Source: Marinobacter mobilis
Lineage (GTDB): Bacteria; Pseudomonadota; Gammaproteobacteria; Pseudomonadales; Oleiphilaceae
Reading direction: 5' to 3'
Assembly (NCBI RefSeq): GCF_900106945.1
Contig: NZ_FNNE01000003.1
Span: forward strand, 248,001 to 312,000
Length of the DNA stretch: 64,000 nucleotides
Shown piece after piece: positions 1 to 10,000 of the stretch. Position numbers and translations under genes: made by a program. Position 1 is the stretch's first letter; each line of letters begins with the position of its first letter. The notes under the pieces are model-generated. The model was not told the DNA's origin and did not search any database. It saw only the letters and a program-made list of their open reading frames with translations.

Positions 1-2
1 GC

Positions 3-527
3 TTTATGGGGCAAAAGGGGTTTCGCATTCTCGTAGATGCTGTTAAGAAAATTAAGAACCATGACTCGATCAACCCTATGCCTCATATAGTTACGTTTGG
101 CTGGGGTGGCTACATCCGTGAAGATTATTCTTATTTAAACTCTTTAGGGCTTGGTGATTATTTTCATCAACTAGAACAGACAGATGACATGCCTTCGGCG
201 CTTAAGGGCGTTGATCTTGTGGTGATGCCTTCGCGATGGGAAGCGTGCGGGTTGTTGGCAATGGAGGCTTTATCAGCCGGAGTGCCAATTGTCGGCACTG
301 ACTGCATTGGTCTTCGTGAAGTTCTTGAAAAATCACCTGCCACTATGGCTTTGACTGGTAGCAGTGATTCGTTAGCCGAAGCCATTGTCGATGAACTCAA
401 GCAAATTAATCAAAGAAAGAAGCAGTTTCTTGAATATCAAAATGAAGCTGTCGACTTTTTTAATATTAAGCGACCTTCAGAAGAGTTGTCCGATTTATAT
501 GATATTGTCAAGTTGTCCGGATTATAA
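3..527 (+). CDS. Glycosyltransferase, GT-B fold (GT4 type), 5' part missing
   Basis: This is the C-terminal part of a cytoplasmic glycosyltransferase. The frame is open to the left edge of the window, so the N-terminal domain lies outside it. The visible 173 residues hold the nucleotide-sugar-binding Rossmann half. The E-x7-E type motif (EACGLLAME) is followed by the usual GVPIVGTD and LREVLE segments. This family moves a sugar from an NDP-sugar onto a lipid-linked acceptor. It sits first in a plus-strand row of polysaccharide genes, 58 bp before the next GT. Substrate and linkage cannot be read from the sequence. Confidence 0.85.
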   Translation, partial: FMGQKGFRILVDAVKKIKNHDSINPMPHIVTFGWGGYIREDYSYLNSLGLGDYFHQLEQTDDMPSALKGVDLVVMPSRWEACGLLAMEALSAGVPIVGTDCIGLREVLEKSPATMALTGSSDSLAEAIVDELKQINQRKKQFLEYQNEAVDFFNIKRPSEELSDLYDIVKLSGL

Positions 528-585
528 AATCATTTGTAATGATTGCTGTATTAAATAATAGGCATATAAATTTCCGGTGTTATTT

Positions 586-1551
586 ATGTCAAGATTTAGT
601 ATTGTTGTTCCTATTTACAATTGTGAATCAAAAATAGCCGAAACAATCGATTCGATAATATCTGAAATGAGTGATTGCGATGAACTTTTATTGATAGATG
701 ACTGTTCTAGTGACTCAACACCAAACGTTGTCCAGAATTATTTGGGAAATAATATTAAATATTTTTGTTTGGATGAAAATAGCGGTGGACCATCAGCCCC
801 AAGAAACTATGGCATTGAGAAAGCTATAGGGGAATATGTAGTCCTGTTTGATTCTGATGATATTATGATGCCAGGGAAGTTGAATCTCACTGAACAAGCT
901 TTCAATAGATTCCCAATAGCAAATTTGGTATTCACTAACTTTAATACCATTGATGAGTCTGGTGAAATGATAGAGTCAAATTTCCTGGTTAAATATGATT
1001 TCATTAAAAATATTTGTTATAAATCTGATGATAAGTTTATCTATATTGATACACCAACAAACCTTCGACAACTGGCAAAGGCAAATTATATCGGAACATC
1101 AGGTGTAGCGATCAGAAGAAAATTGTTTGATGTAATTTCACCCTTCGATTCTTTGCTAAAAAATGGTGATGATTACGATATGTGGTTACGTATTTCCAGA
1201 ATATCTCCATTTGTTTTTGTTGATGAGATATTACATAGTTATCGAATTACTGGTAGTGGTATTTCGAATAAAGGATCACTTAAGCTATCTCCTGCTAGAA
1301 TTGAAGTTTTAAAAAGGCAGCTCATTAATCCGCTAGATCGTGAGTTTTGTAATGATATAAATTATTGGATTTACAGAAACTATATATCTATGTCTAAGAG
1401 TTATATAGATGGCCAAGAATTGTATTTAGCAAGGCGATGTGCACTTAATGCTATGCGTTCAAAAGTTTCGTGGGAACCTTTAAAAATAATAGCATTAAGC
1501 TTTTTGGGGAATTCGCTAATATCTGCCATTCGAAATATTAGAAAGTCTTAA
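586..1551 (+). CDS. Glycosyltransferase family 2
   Basis: A GT-A fold transferase of about 321 residues. The N-terminus (VVPIYNCE) is the nucleotide-binding strand, the acidic motif is FDSDD, and SGGPSAPRN precedes it. The C-terminal acidic GDDYDMWLR segment is where this family places its catalytic base. I chose ATG 586 over the in-frame GTG at 577; neither has a good Shine-Dalgarno sequence. The gene is very AT-rich compared with those after 3455. It is clearly paralogous to the GT2 at 3455-4414, sharing GGPxxPRN, NYxGTS and DDxDMWxR. It probably adds one sugar of the exopolysaccharide repeat unit. Acceptor and donor are unknown. Confidence 0.9.
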   Translation: MSRFSIVVPIYNCESKIAETIDSIISEMSDCDELLLIDDCSSDSTPNVVQNYLGNNIKYFCLDENSGGPSAPRNYGIEKAIGEYVVLFDSDDIMMPGKLNLTEQAFNRFPIANLVFTNFNTIDESGEMIESNFLVKYDFIKNICYKSDDKFIYIDTPTNLRQLAKANYIGTSGVAIRRKLFDVISPFDSLLKNGDDYDMWLRISRISPFVFVDEILHSYRITGSGISNKGSLKLSPARIEVLKRQLINPLDREFCNDINYWIYRNYISMSKSYIDGQELYLARRCALNAMRSKVSWEPLKIIALSFLGNSLISAIRNIRKS

Positions 1552-1586
1552 AATAATCGCTGTCTAAAATTACAGGAGTTATTTGG

Positions 1587-3410
1587 ATGTGTGGTATTGC
1601 AGGGATAGTTAATTTTAATAATGGTAGTTATAAAGAAAATCTAGAAAAAATGAAAGATTCTATTTCTCATCGAGGGCCTGATGGTTATGGAATTGAAGAG
1701 TTAACTGGCGCGAATCTTGTACACACTCGACTCAGTATTGTCGATCTAGAGGGTGGAAAACAGCCAATGTATTCCACTGATGGTCGGTTTTGTATAACTT
1801 TTAACGGCGAGATATATGGGTTTAAGGAGCTTGCTAAAGAAACGGGTTATAATTTTTCAACTTGTTCCGATACTGAAGTAATTCTCGCCATGTATATTAA
1901 ATATGGTAAGAGTATGATGTCCAAATTATCAGGGATGTTTTCTTTTGCTATATGGGATAATCTTAGTAAATCATTGTTTTGTGCCAGAGACCGGTTTGGC
2001 GAAAAGCCTTTTTACTATGCTTTTGGGAGGAGTGGTGAATTTGTTTTCGCGTCTGAGCCTAAATCTATTATTGCATCTGGATTGATATCTAACGAACTTG
2101 ATGAAAATTCAATTTGTCATTACTTAAAAAAACTCTATGTTCATCCTTCTACTTCAATATACAAAAAAATATCAGTCTTAAGGCCTGGATTCTTTCTGGA
2201 AGTGAATAAAGATGGAGTCAATGAGACTAGGTATTGGAGCTTTCCAGATACTCGTAAAGATTCAGTAACACTAGATCAGGCTGTTGAAACAGTATCTTTT
2301 CTATTAAAGTCTTCGGTAGAGAAACAGCTCATAGCTGATGTTCCAATAGGAGCATTCTTAAGTGGTGGAGTTGATTCCAGTTCCGTTGTATCCGTTGCTT
2401 CTTCAATTAAACCTGATCTTATGACAATGTCATATAGGTTTAAAAGTGGATTTGACGAAGGTGAATATGCCAAAACAATAGCAGAAATATATGGTACAAA
2501 TCATATAGAGCTATATGAAGAGCCTTTTGACTTGTTGGAAATTCTTAAAAACCTTTCGTTTGTTTACGATGAGCCATTTGCAGACTCGTCAAGTGTACCA
2601 ACCTATCAAATATGTAAAGAGGCTAGTAAACATTGTAAGGTGGCTCTAACAGGTGATGGTGCTGATGAGTTATTCGGTGGATATACGTGGAAGTATAGGC
2701 CGTTGGTTTACCAGGCGATATTTGGTAATTCAAATTATTTTCGCACACTTGCGCTTTATATTGTCAGTGGTATTTTAAAATCTTTTTCGAAAAAAGCATT
2801 AAATATCCATAGGTATTATGCGTTAAAAAATGTTGTTCTTGAAAGAGATGTAAATTCTTCTGTTGACGATTTGTACTGGTTTTTTTCAGATAAAGAAATT
2901 AGCAAATTAGGTGTTAAAAAAACATCAGATAATTTAGAACGTTGGTTTGATGGTAGTGGTAGGTTGTTAGATTTTAATGACGCGTTAAAAGTAGATTTAT
3001 CAGACTATATGGTAGGAGATATTCTGGTTAAAACTGATCGAGCATCTATGGCCAACGGTCTTGAGCTCAGGTCTCCATTTCTTGATAAAGAGTTGGCTGA
3101 GTATGTAATATCTCTACCTGGCCGACTTAAATTAGACAAAAAATCCGACAAAATCATACTAAGAACGGCTTTTGCTAAACAATGGCCAGATAGAATTAAA
3201 TATCGCTCTAAACAAGGTTTTGGTTCACCCATTGAGGGTTGGCTCACTTCGCCTTCTTTAGATGATGCGAAGGATTTTTATTTTTCCAAAGATAGCAGGA
3301 TTTCTAAGTTTCTTAATCCGGATCAGGTTCAAGCCTATAAAAACTCCAATGATTCAAAAACTTGGGCGCTGTTAATTTTTTCTATGTGGTGTGAACGTTG
3401 GGCTGTTTAG
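1587..3410 (+). CDS. asnB: Asparagine synthase (glutamine-hydrolysing)-type amidotransferase
   Basis: At 607 residues it has the normal AsnB length. Cys2 (MCGIAGI) is the N-terminal nucleophile of the class II glutaminase domain (about 1-210). The synthetase domain follows, with the ATP pyrophosphate loop SGGVDSS near residue 260 and TGDGADELFGGY near 360. ATG 1587 has a CAGGAG Shine-Dalgarno 8 nt upstream. Such enzymes move glutamine ammonia to an activated carboxylate. In exosortase/EPS loci a member of this family is commonly present and may amidate a sugar acid, so the gene name does not prove asparagine synthesis. It is strongly AT-rich (15 G+C in the 60 bases 2761-2820) and looks recently acquired with the GT2 before it. 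Confidence 0.88.
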   Translation: MCGIAGIVNFNNGSYKENLEKMKDSISHRGPDGYGIEELTGANLVHTRLSIVDLEGGKQPMYSTDGRFCITFNGEIYGFKELAKETGYNFSTCSDTEVILAMYIKYGKSMMSKLSGMFSFAIWDNLSKSLFCARDRFGEKPFYYAFGRSGEFVFASEPKSIIASGLISNELDENSICHYLKKLYVHPSTSIYKKISVLRPGFFLEVNKDGVNETRYWSFPDTRKDSVTLDQAVETVSFLLKSSVEKQLIADVPIGAFLSGGVDSSSVVSVASSIKPDLMTMSYRFKSGFDEGEYAKTIAEIYGTNHIELYEEPFDLLEILKNLSFVYDEPFADSSSVPTYQICKEASKHCKVALTGDGADELFGGYTWKYRPLVYQAIFGNSNYFRTLALYIVSGILKSFSKKALNIHRYYALKNVVLERDVNSSVDDLYWFFSDKEISKLGVKKTSDNLERWFDGSGRLLDFNDALKVDLSDYMVGDILVKTDRASMANGLELRSPFLDKELAEYVISLPGRLKLDKKSDKIILRTAFAKQWPDRIKYRSKQGFGSPIEGWLTSPSLDDAKDFYFSKDSRISKFLNPDQVQAYKNSNDSKTWALLIFSMWCERWAV

Positions 3411-3454
3411 GTTAGTGAAACTTTAATGATGTCTAAAATTTTCAGGAATTTTCC

Positions 3455-4414
3455 GTGAAATTGTCAGTTGTTATTCCGGCGTATAATTGTGCAGGCTTGA
3501 TAGGGCAAACCTTAGACTCTGTATTATCAGATTCTACCGTAAGCAAGGAAGTGATCGTTGTCGATGATGGCTCGACCGATAACCTATCTCACACTTTGTC
3601 TCCTTACCTGGAAAGCAACCGGATCAGGTACTTTAGGCAGGATAATTCAGGAGGTCCGGCCTCTCCACGCAATAGAGGGTTATCCGAAGCCTCAGGAGAG
3701 TTTGTACTGTTTCTTGATGCTGATGATGTTGTTGTCTCCTCCCAACTATTACCTACTTTGGAGCAGATGGAGGCAAATCCGGAAGCAACAATGGCGTGCG
3801 GAAATTTCGATGTAACGGATTCTGAACTAAATGTCAGGATAGGGCGTAACATCGATCGTTATAGGGATTTGCAAGAAGTGCTCAACAACGAACTTACTAG
3901 GGGGGCTTGGATTTTATCGTCATTTGATGCGGTTCGCACCTTATTACAATCCAATTATGTGGGTACATCTAGCGTTATTGCTCGCCGAGAAGCGTTGATC
4001 CGGGCTGGAAGTTTTGACGAGTCAATGAAAAATCTCGACGACCGCGATATGTGGATTCGCCTGGCTCAACTTGGCCCCATAATCTACCGCAGCGAAGTGT
4101 TTTATCTTTACCGTGATGTGCCGGGTAGCGTATCTAAACAACGCGAGGTTGAGCAGTTCCGTGAACGTGTGAGGGTTGCCGAAAAGGTCCTGTCGAGTTC
4201 GCCTGATCGGGAAATCAGGCGTGAAGCCAAGAAATGGCGCGCGAGAAGCTTGCTCAAAATTGGCTATATTTTGTTTCATGAGCAGGGCGACCGGCTTCAG
4301 GCCCGGACGGCCTTCGCTCGTTCATTCACCAGTTGGCCAACCCTTCCTGCCTTTAAGGGTGTGATCAAGTCACTACTGCCTGAACGGTTGTATCAGCGGT
4401 TGGCGAAACCTTAA
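3455..4414 (+). CDS. Glycosyltransferase family 2
   Basis: A 319-residue GT-A transferase starting at GTG 3455 with AGGA 9 nt upstream. It shows VVIPAYNCAG at the N-terminus, VVDDGSTD, the acidic LDADD motif and NLDDRDMWIR in the catalytic part. It is the GC-richer paralogue of the GT2 at 586-1551. The two lie on either side of the asnB-type gene and probably derive from one ancestral transferase, with different base composition since. It is likely a cytoplasmic, membrane-associated enzyme of repeat-unit assembly. The sugar is not predictable. Confidence 0.9.
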   Translation: MKLSVVIPAYNCAGLIGQTLDSVLSDSTVSKEVIVVDDGSTDNLSHTLSPYLESNRIRYFRQDNSGGPASPRNRGLSEASGEFVLFLDADDVVVSSQLLPTLEQMEANPEATMACGNFDVTDSELNVRIGRNIDRYRDLQEVLNNELTRGAWILSSFDAVRTLLQSNYVGTSSVIARREALIRAGSFDESMKNLDDRDMWIRLAQLGPIIYRSEVFYLYRDVPGSVSKQREVEQFRERVRVAEKVLSSSPDREIRREAKKWRARSLLKIGYILFHEQGDRLQARTAFARSFTSWPTLPAFKGVIKSLLPERLYQRLAKP

Positions 4415-4455
4415 TAGAGAAAAATAGGGCGGTTGGTGCCCTGAGACCCGGATAT

Positions 4456-5406
4456 ATGGATATTTCTGTTGTACTGGCGACGTATGATCGCGATGACATA
4501 CTCGCAAAGACGCTCAGTAGTTTTAGCAAACTGGATGTTGCTGAATGCGAGTGGCAGCTTTTTGTGGTTGATAACGCCTGCAGGCGGGAAACCGAAGCCC
4601 TGGTCAGCGGCTATTGTGAATCGCTACCGGTGAAGTACCTCCAGCAGAAGTCACCCGGCAAGAACAACGCTCTCCTGACCGCTATGCCGCTGGTTGAGGG
4701 TGAGCTGGTGGTCTTTACCGATGATGATGTGGTTGCCGACTCCCAGTGGCTATTGGAGTTATGGCAAGCCAGTCAACGCCTCATGGATTACGACCTGTTT
4801 GGGGGTAGAATCCTGCCGTTGTTTCCTGAGGGGATGGGGCCTGAGCCAGGGGTTGACCTCAGTCAGGGGTTTACCCGGGCTGCCTATGTGATTGCGGATT
4901 GGGATCTTCCGGAAGGAGAGATTCGGCCAGGCCGGATTTGGGGGCCCAATATGGCCGTCCGCAAGCGGGTGTTCGAATCCGGAATTACGTTTGACCCTAA
5001 GATCGGTCCATCTCAGAGCCAAGCCTACACCATGGGAAGCGAGACGGATTTTCTCCTGCGAGCGGCAGGAGCCGGATTCAAGAGTGCGTATGTTCCGAAG
5101 GCCTTGGTCCACCACCAGATCAGACCCAACCAGTTGTCGATTGATTGGCTTAAGGGTCGGGCACTGCGGCAGGGTAAAGGGAAAGCCGCTTTATTCCGGG
5201 AGTTTGACCATTACAAACATCTGTTTGGGGTGCCCCGATTCCTCTACAGGAAACTGATCACCCTGAAGTTGCGCTCGCTTTACTATCGGCTTACTGGGGA
5301 TAAGTCCCGCTATTACCATAATGCAGTCGAGTTAGGCATGTACCAGGGAATTCATGAGTTTTATCGTGGCCTAAGCACGACGAAAAGCTCGCCCAAGGCA
5401 TCCTGA
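4456..5406 (+). CDS. Glycosyltransferase family 2
   Basis: A 316-residue GT2 protein. It shows VVLATYDRDD at the N-terminus, the acidic motif FTDDDVV, and a second acidic cluster (MGSETDFLLRA) followed by a histidine-rich VHHQIRP. It is less like the two GT2 paralogues upstream and belongs to another GT2 branch. It is last in the plus-strand transferase row. Its stop codon lies within the left arm of a terminator hairpin. Role: adds a sugar during exopolysaccharide assembly (inference from family and neighbours). Confidence 0.88.
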   Translation: MDISVVLATYDRDDILAKTLSSFSKLDVAECEWQLFVVDNACRRETEALVSGYCESLPVKYLQQKSPGKNNALLTAMPLVEGELVVFTDDDVVADSQWLLELWQASQRLMDYDLFGGRILPLFPEGMGPEPGVDLSQGFTRAAYVIADWDLPEGEIRPGRIWGPNMAVRKRVFESGITFDPKIGPSQSQAYTMGSETDFLLRAAGAGFKSAYVPKALVHHQIRPNQLSIDWLKGRALRQGKGKAALFREFDHYKHLFGVPRFLYRKLITLKLRSLYYRLTGDKSRYYHNAVELGMYQGIHEFYRGLSTTKSSPKAS

Positions 5407-5439
5407 CTCTGGTCATGGTGAAGTCAGGCCTGTTTTTTT
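5402..5439 (+). terminator. Rho-independent terminator of the glycosyltransferase row
   Basis: The 7-bp arms CCTGACT (5402-5408) and AGTCAGG (5422-5428) are followed by CCTG and seven T. The hairpin overlaps the last codons of the plus-strand GT2 and the stop codon of the convergent flippase gene. One element therefore closes the gap between two convergent genes. Confidence 0.7.
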
Positions 5440-6953
5440 CCGCGCACTCCCAGGCCCTTGAGTAACAACTGGCGTTCTTCCCCGGTCAACAGGATGAGCA
5501 ACACAAACGCTCCGTAGACAACACCGATCAACGCTATAAAACCAAGTAGCGCCAGGAGTGTCATTGCTGAAGGCGCTACCGTGGCCAGTAGCAAATGGCA
5601 GAGGTAACCGAACACCAGTATCGGAATTACAAGGGGCAGTAAGGTCTTGTAGAGGAGCGCAACACTTAACCGGGTGTTCCGTTGAACAATGAATGGGACG
5701 ATGAGTGTTCTGGTGATGGTAAAAGGCAGCCCGATGGCAAGGGCGGCCGCCAGTAGCGGGTTATCCAGTACCTGCATGAATACGGGAATGAGTGCGAGGG
5801 ATGTAATGGCCTCGGCTCCAGAAACGTATGCCTGGTAGCGGTGCTTGGCCATGGCAAAAAGTACGTTGGTGAATGGGTTGGTTATGAAGACCAACAGCTT
5901 GGCAGCCAACAGTACAATGAACACAATGGCGGCATCGGCTGCACTGAACGAATCGCCCATCCAGATTCTGATCACGTCGCGCCCAAACAATACCGCACCA
6001 ATCAGGACGATACCGGAAACCAGCGTATTGAGCCTGAGGAAGAGCTTTACCTTCCGTTCAAGTTCCTGATCGTCCTCTCTCGCAATGGCTTCGGTATACA
6101 GGGGTAGGGTGAAGCCAAACGCCTTGTAGAGAAGTTGGTTGGAATATTCGACGAGACGCACACCCACGTAATAGACCGTCAGCAGGGCGGGGGATGTAAA
6201 GGCAGCCACCATCCAAACGTCGCCTCGCTCTTTCAGCAGCCGTGTCAGGTCGATCACAAAGCTCCAACTGCTGAATCCGAAAATCTCTTTGAAGGTTGGC
6301 CGGTCAACCGTTTTTAGCCTTACTCTAAGTTTTGGTTCCAAGTAGTAGGCGATATAGCGGAACACGAGGTTAGATAATAATGAAACTGTAAACTGAACTA
6401 GAGCAACCGCAATCAGCTTGTAGCCTGCGTATAGTAGATAGGCTGTGAGTGCGGCGCCGAGTATCCTGAAAATGATTTGTGAGTATGACATCAGGTCCTG
6501 GCGAAGGTGGTATCCCGCTATGCCGGCATAACTCTTGAACGGGAATTCCACCGCGACATTCATACCGACAATGATGATAAGTATCTGTACCAGGCGAGTA
6601 TTGTCCGGGTTTTCGACGATGTAGCCGGAAAAAAAGGCAATGATGACACTGGCAGCGAACACAATCAGGGCAAGGCAGGAGTAGATGGCAAAGGCCGTAG
6701 AAACCACCCTTGTAGCTTGTTCCCGGTCATCCCGCGAGAGCGAGAAGGAGATAAATCGGGTAACGGAAGACGCCATACCAATATCGAACAGGTACAGCGA
6801 GCCGATAATACTGCCAATGACAATCCATATTCCGTAGAGATCTTCGCCGAGTAGCCGGATCATCAGGGGCATCATGATGAGGCCGGCAACGATCGAAACG
6901 ATGGTTTCCAGAGTCCGGGCGAAAGAACTGGCGAGGAAACGCTTCGCGCGCAT
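5424..6953 (-). CDS. Polysaccharide flippase (Wzx/MATE-MVF superfamily)
   Basis: A 509-residue, very hydrophobic protein with about 12-14 membrane segments. The N-terminus is an amphipathic Arg-rich start followed by LIMMPLMIRLLGEDLYGIW, typical of Wzx-like oligosaccharide flippases. It should move lipid-linked repeat units across the inner membrane and is the only transporter candidate for the EPS locus in this window. The start ATG has AAGGA about 8 nt upstream. It is transcribed against the GT row and its 3' end meets it within 17 bp. Which oligosaccharide it carries cannot be inferred. Confidence 0.85.
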   Translation of the reverse strand: MRAKRFLASSFARTLETIVSIVAGLIMMPLMIRLLGEDLYGIWIVIGSIIGSLYLFDIGMASSVTRFISFSLSRDDREQATRVVSTAFAIYSCLALIVFAASVIIAFFSGYIVENPDNTRLVQILIIIVGMNVAVEFPFKSYAGIAGYHLRQDLMSYSQIIFRILGAALTAYLLYAGYKLIAVALVQFTVSLLSNLVFRYIAYYLEPKLRVRLKTVDRPTFKEIFGFSSWSFVIDLTRLLKERGDVWMVAAFTSPALLTVYYVGVRLVEYSNQLLYKAFGFTLPLYTEAIAREDDQELERKVKLFLRLNTLVSGIVLIGAVLFGRDVIRIWMGDSFSAADAAIVFIVLLAAKLLVFITNPFTNVLFAMAKHRYQAYVSGAEAITSLALIPVFMQVLDNPLLAAALAIGLPFTITRTLIVPFIVQRNTRLSVALLYKTLLPLVIPILVFGYLCHLLLATVAPSAMTLLALLGFIALIGVVYGAFVLLILLTGEERQLLLKGLGVRGKKQA

Positions 6954-7049
6954 TTGAACTGTCCTTGATCAATTGGTTGCCGCGGCAGTATATCGTAGTT
7001 TTTCAGGCAATGATCTGAGGCAGGTAAGGTTTACGATTGGCTATAAAGA

Positions 7050-7077
7050 GGGCTGGCGTCCCTGCCAGCCCTTCAAT
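7050..7077 (-). terminator. Terminator of the giant kelch gene
   Basis: The 8-bp arms GGGCTGGC (7050-7057) and GCCAGCCC (7064-7071) lie 28 bp past the stop codon at 7099. Read on the minus strand, the hairpin is followed only by TCTTTAT, so the U-tract is weak. Confidence 0.5.
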
Positions 7078-7098
7078 CATCTGGAAAGCGTTAGCTTC

Positions 7099-10000
7099 CT
7101 AGAACCTGAGCGCTTCATGAATGGTGCTGTATGAGGTCCCGGACTGAACGCCGCCTCCGACACTGTGGACTATGTCGTTAATGGTCGCTGTTGCAGCGCC
7201 ATGCCTTGGGGTCGGGGCTGAGGTGAGGCTTCTCCAGCTGTTGGTATCCGGGTCATACTCTTCGTTCTGTTCAAATACGCCGGAGACGTTGCTCGGGTTG
7301 TGCTCACCACCGGTGATCTGGGCTTTCCCGTTCGCTGTTCCAACAGACATAGCCCGTCGTCCGGTTGGCATTGGGGTCTGGCTTACCCAACTACCGTTAC
7401 TGGCGTTGTACTTCTCAACCGTGGCCAGTGCCGGTTCCGGGGCTGTTCCGTCTGCATTGCGGGTTCGGCCTCCGAACACATAGAACTCTCCGTTCAGAAC
7501 GGCAGACCCTGGGTTATCCCTGCGTGTCTGCATGGGCGGCAGGTTCAGCCACAGGCCGGTGCTGGGGTTAAACGCTTCGACGGTTGCCAAAGATGAGCCA
7601 CTGCTATTCATGCCGCCGGCTACAATGATCTGGCCGTTGACGGACTGCGCCGTTGCCCCGCCTCGGGCGGTGGGCATGCCGGCCAGTGACTGCCAGTTTC
7701 CTGTTGACGGGTTGTAAACGGCAGCGTTGTTGACGGCGCCTGAGAATGGCCCGGTGGAACCGCCAAACACATAGAGCAAGCCATTGTGGGCGACCACCGC
7801 TGGGTTTTCGACGCCGACACCGGGTAGGTTAGCGCCCTGGCTCCAGCTGTCGCTGAGGGCGTCATAAATCCACAGGGTGGACAAGTGACCAGATGCATTT
7901 TTGCCACCGACGACATACATCTTGTTGCCGATTGCGGCTGCGCTGGCATCAAGGAGGTTAGTGGGTGAGGGGGCGAGCGTCTGCCAGCAGCCAAGGCTTA
8001 CTGGTTGCAGAGACGTGAGCTTGCTGCCGCCAAACTGCCCCACAAACAGGACGCCGGAGGGGTTGCCTGCTAATGGCAGCGGATCGTTGAATCCGGTGAT
8101 CAGTGGCTCTCCTTCAATCACTCCATCGCCGTTTGCATTGAGCTGGATCCGGAAGATATCGTCGCCGATGGAATAGTTGGTCACCAGCAACTGCCCGTTG
8201 AGGAAATCACCAACGCAGCCTTCGGCACCCTTATATTCAATAATCGCGTTGGATGAGGTGTGGTCTCCAATGACATAGATCGGTGGCTCCCAGTTCGGTA
8301 GCGGCGCTACGTTCTGGTAGGAGCCGTCCTTGAATACACACTCGTCGCGGTAGGGGTTCGGGTGACCGTAATACTTGTCTTGCTCGATCAACAACAGGAG
8401 ATCGGGTTGTGGTCCCGGATTGTGGCCCCCGTTCTTATAACTGGCCGTGTTACCAAAGCCGGTACAGACTGGCTCGGGCTTCGGTGGATAGGTTCCTGTG
8501 ACCCCCAGGCCATTGTCAGTGGCGTACATGCGTCCGTTGCTATGGAACACAAAGTCATAGCTGTTCCGTAAGCCGGTTGCATAGGTGACAACGTCGCACG
8601 GCGCAGGACCATAGATATCAATGGGGTTGGCGCAGGTTCCATCGAATAAGGGGGCAAACACGTCGGCAACCAGTATTGCCGCACTCAGGGGTTGCTCCGC
8701 CCGTTCACCAAATTCTGATCCGGACTGATTGGGAGCCCCGGCACCGGTGTTACCGCCAATCGCGATATACAGCAGGTTATCTGGACCGAAATGGATCGAG
8801 TTGATGGAGTGGTTGGCGATTGCCCGTGGCAGACCGGTAATGACGTGCTCAACCGTTGCGAAATTACTTCCGCCCAAGCGAGTCACCATGCCGGAGTTTG
8901 CTTCTCCATTGTCCACGGATGGGCTGGAGTGAGCGACCCAAAGTTCGACATTGGTGGGCGTCGAATCAGGAGACGTGGTGATACCAAGTGTGAGCCTTGG
9001 TCCAACAGCGTTTACCAGGGATTCAATGACCTGGTCGTTGATCAGGTTCATGTTGGCGTCGAACGTCAGCGCATGGATGGTGCCGAACAACTCGGTCACA
9101 TACAGACGGTTGTCAGGACCCCAAACCATGGAGGTCGGGAAGCTGAAGTCGTAATCCTTGCGTACAAACTCAACGGCTGTATCCGGCGCAAGGGGGCCAC
9201 CACCGGCTTCGAGGGTGAACTCGTCAAACAGGTAGGTAAGCGGGGTGGAACCGTTCCTGTGGGTCGCCAATATGCCTGTAAAACTCCGGGTGCCGATCTC
9301 CGGATCAATGCCAGCGGCATCAAAACTGAAGAACTCATCGGGAGGCGATACCGTTCCGGCCTGTTGGGTTGTGCCGCCCTCGATCTTGTAGGCCAGATCA
9401 ACGTTCCGTTCATAGGGGTTTACAGACATGGACAGGGTAATATCCAGCCCGGACAAGGATCCGGCTGAGATCACCTTTTCAGTTGCGGTGACGCCGCCGA
9501 GCTCCATGAGATAGTGAATGCGAAGTCCCTGCGGTGTCGACATCACCACAAGTTTGACGTAGTTGTCTTCGTTGTTTCCAAACCAGAGGCCTGCCTGCTC
9601 ATAATTGCCGCTACCCGGTGGAATGTTAAGGACTTCAGTGCTGATGTGCGTCACCTGGTTGGGGGCAGCAAAGCCTACCGCAAGGGCATTATCCTGCGTG
9701 TTTACGCTCTTGTACTGGATGCCGGCAGTGGTGGTGAGCTGGAGTACGCCCTGGAAGAAGTTCATCTCCAGATTATCCGGAATATAGCCCGTACCGTTGC
9801 TGGGCTTATCGATCCAGGTAAAGCCGGTACCCCATCCGTTCCTGTCCGGGTAATGGCCCTGTCCCTCGGTAAACGTCAATTGGTAGGGCAGGCTTACCCG
9901 GACATCACCACAGGGGATCGGCGCGCATTTGTCATTGCTCGACAGCACCATGGTGACGGGAACTTCCACGGCCGTATTGGTCGGCGATGAAATTGTGATA

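Noticed and set aside
8791-9468. Plus-strand frame of 225 codons inside the giant kelch gene
   Set aside because: It is antisense to the propeller domain, with no ribosome site or recognisable domain.
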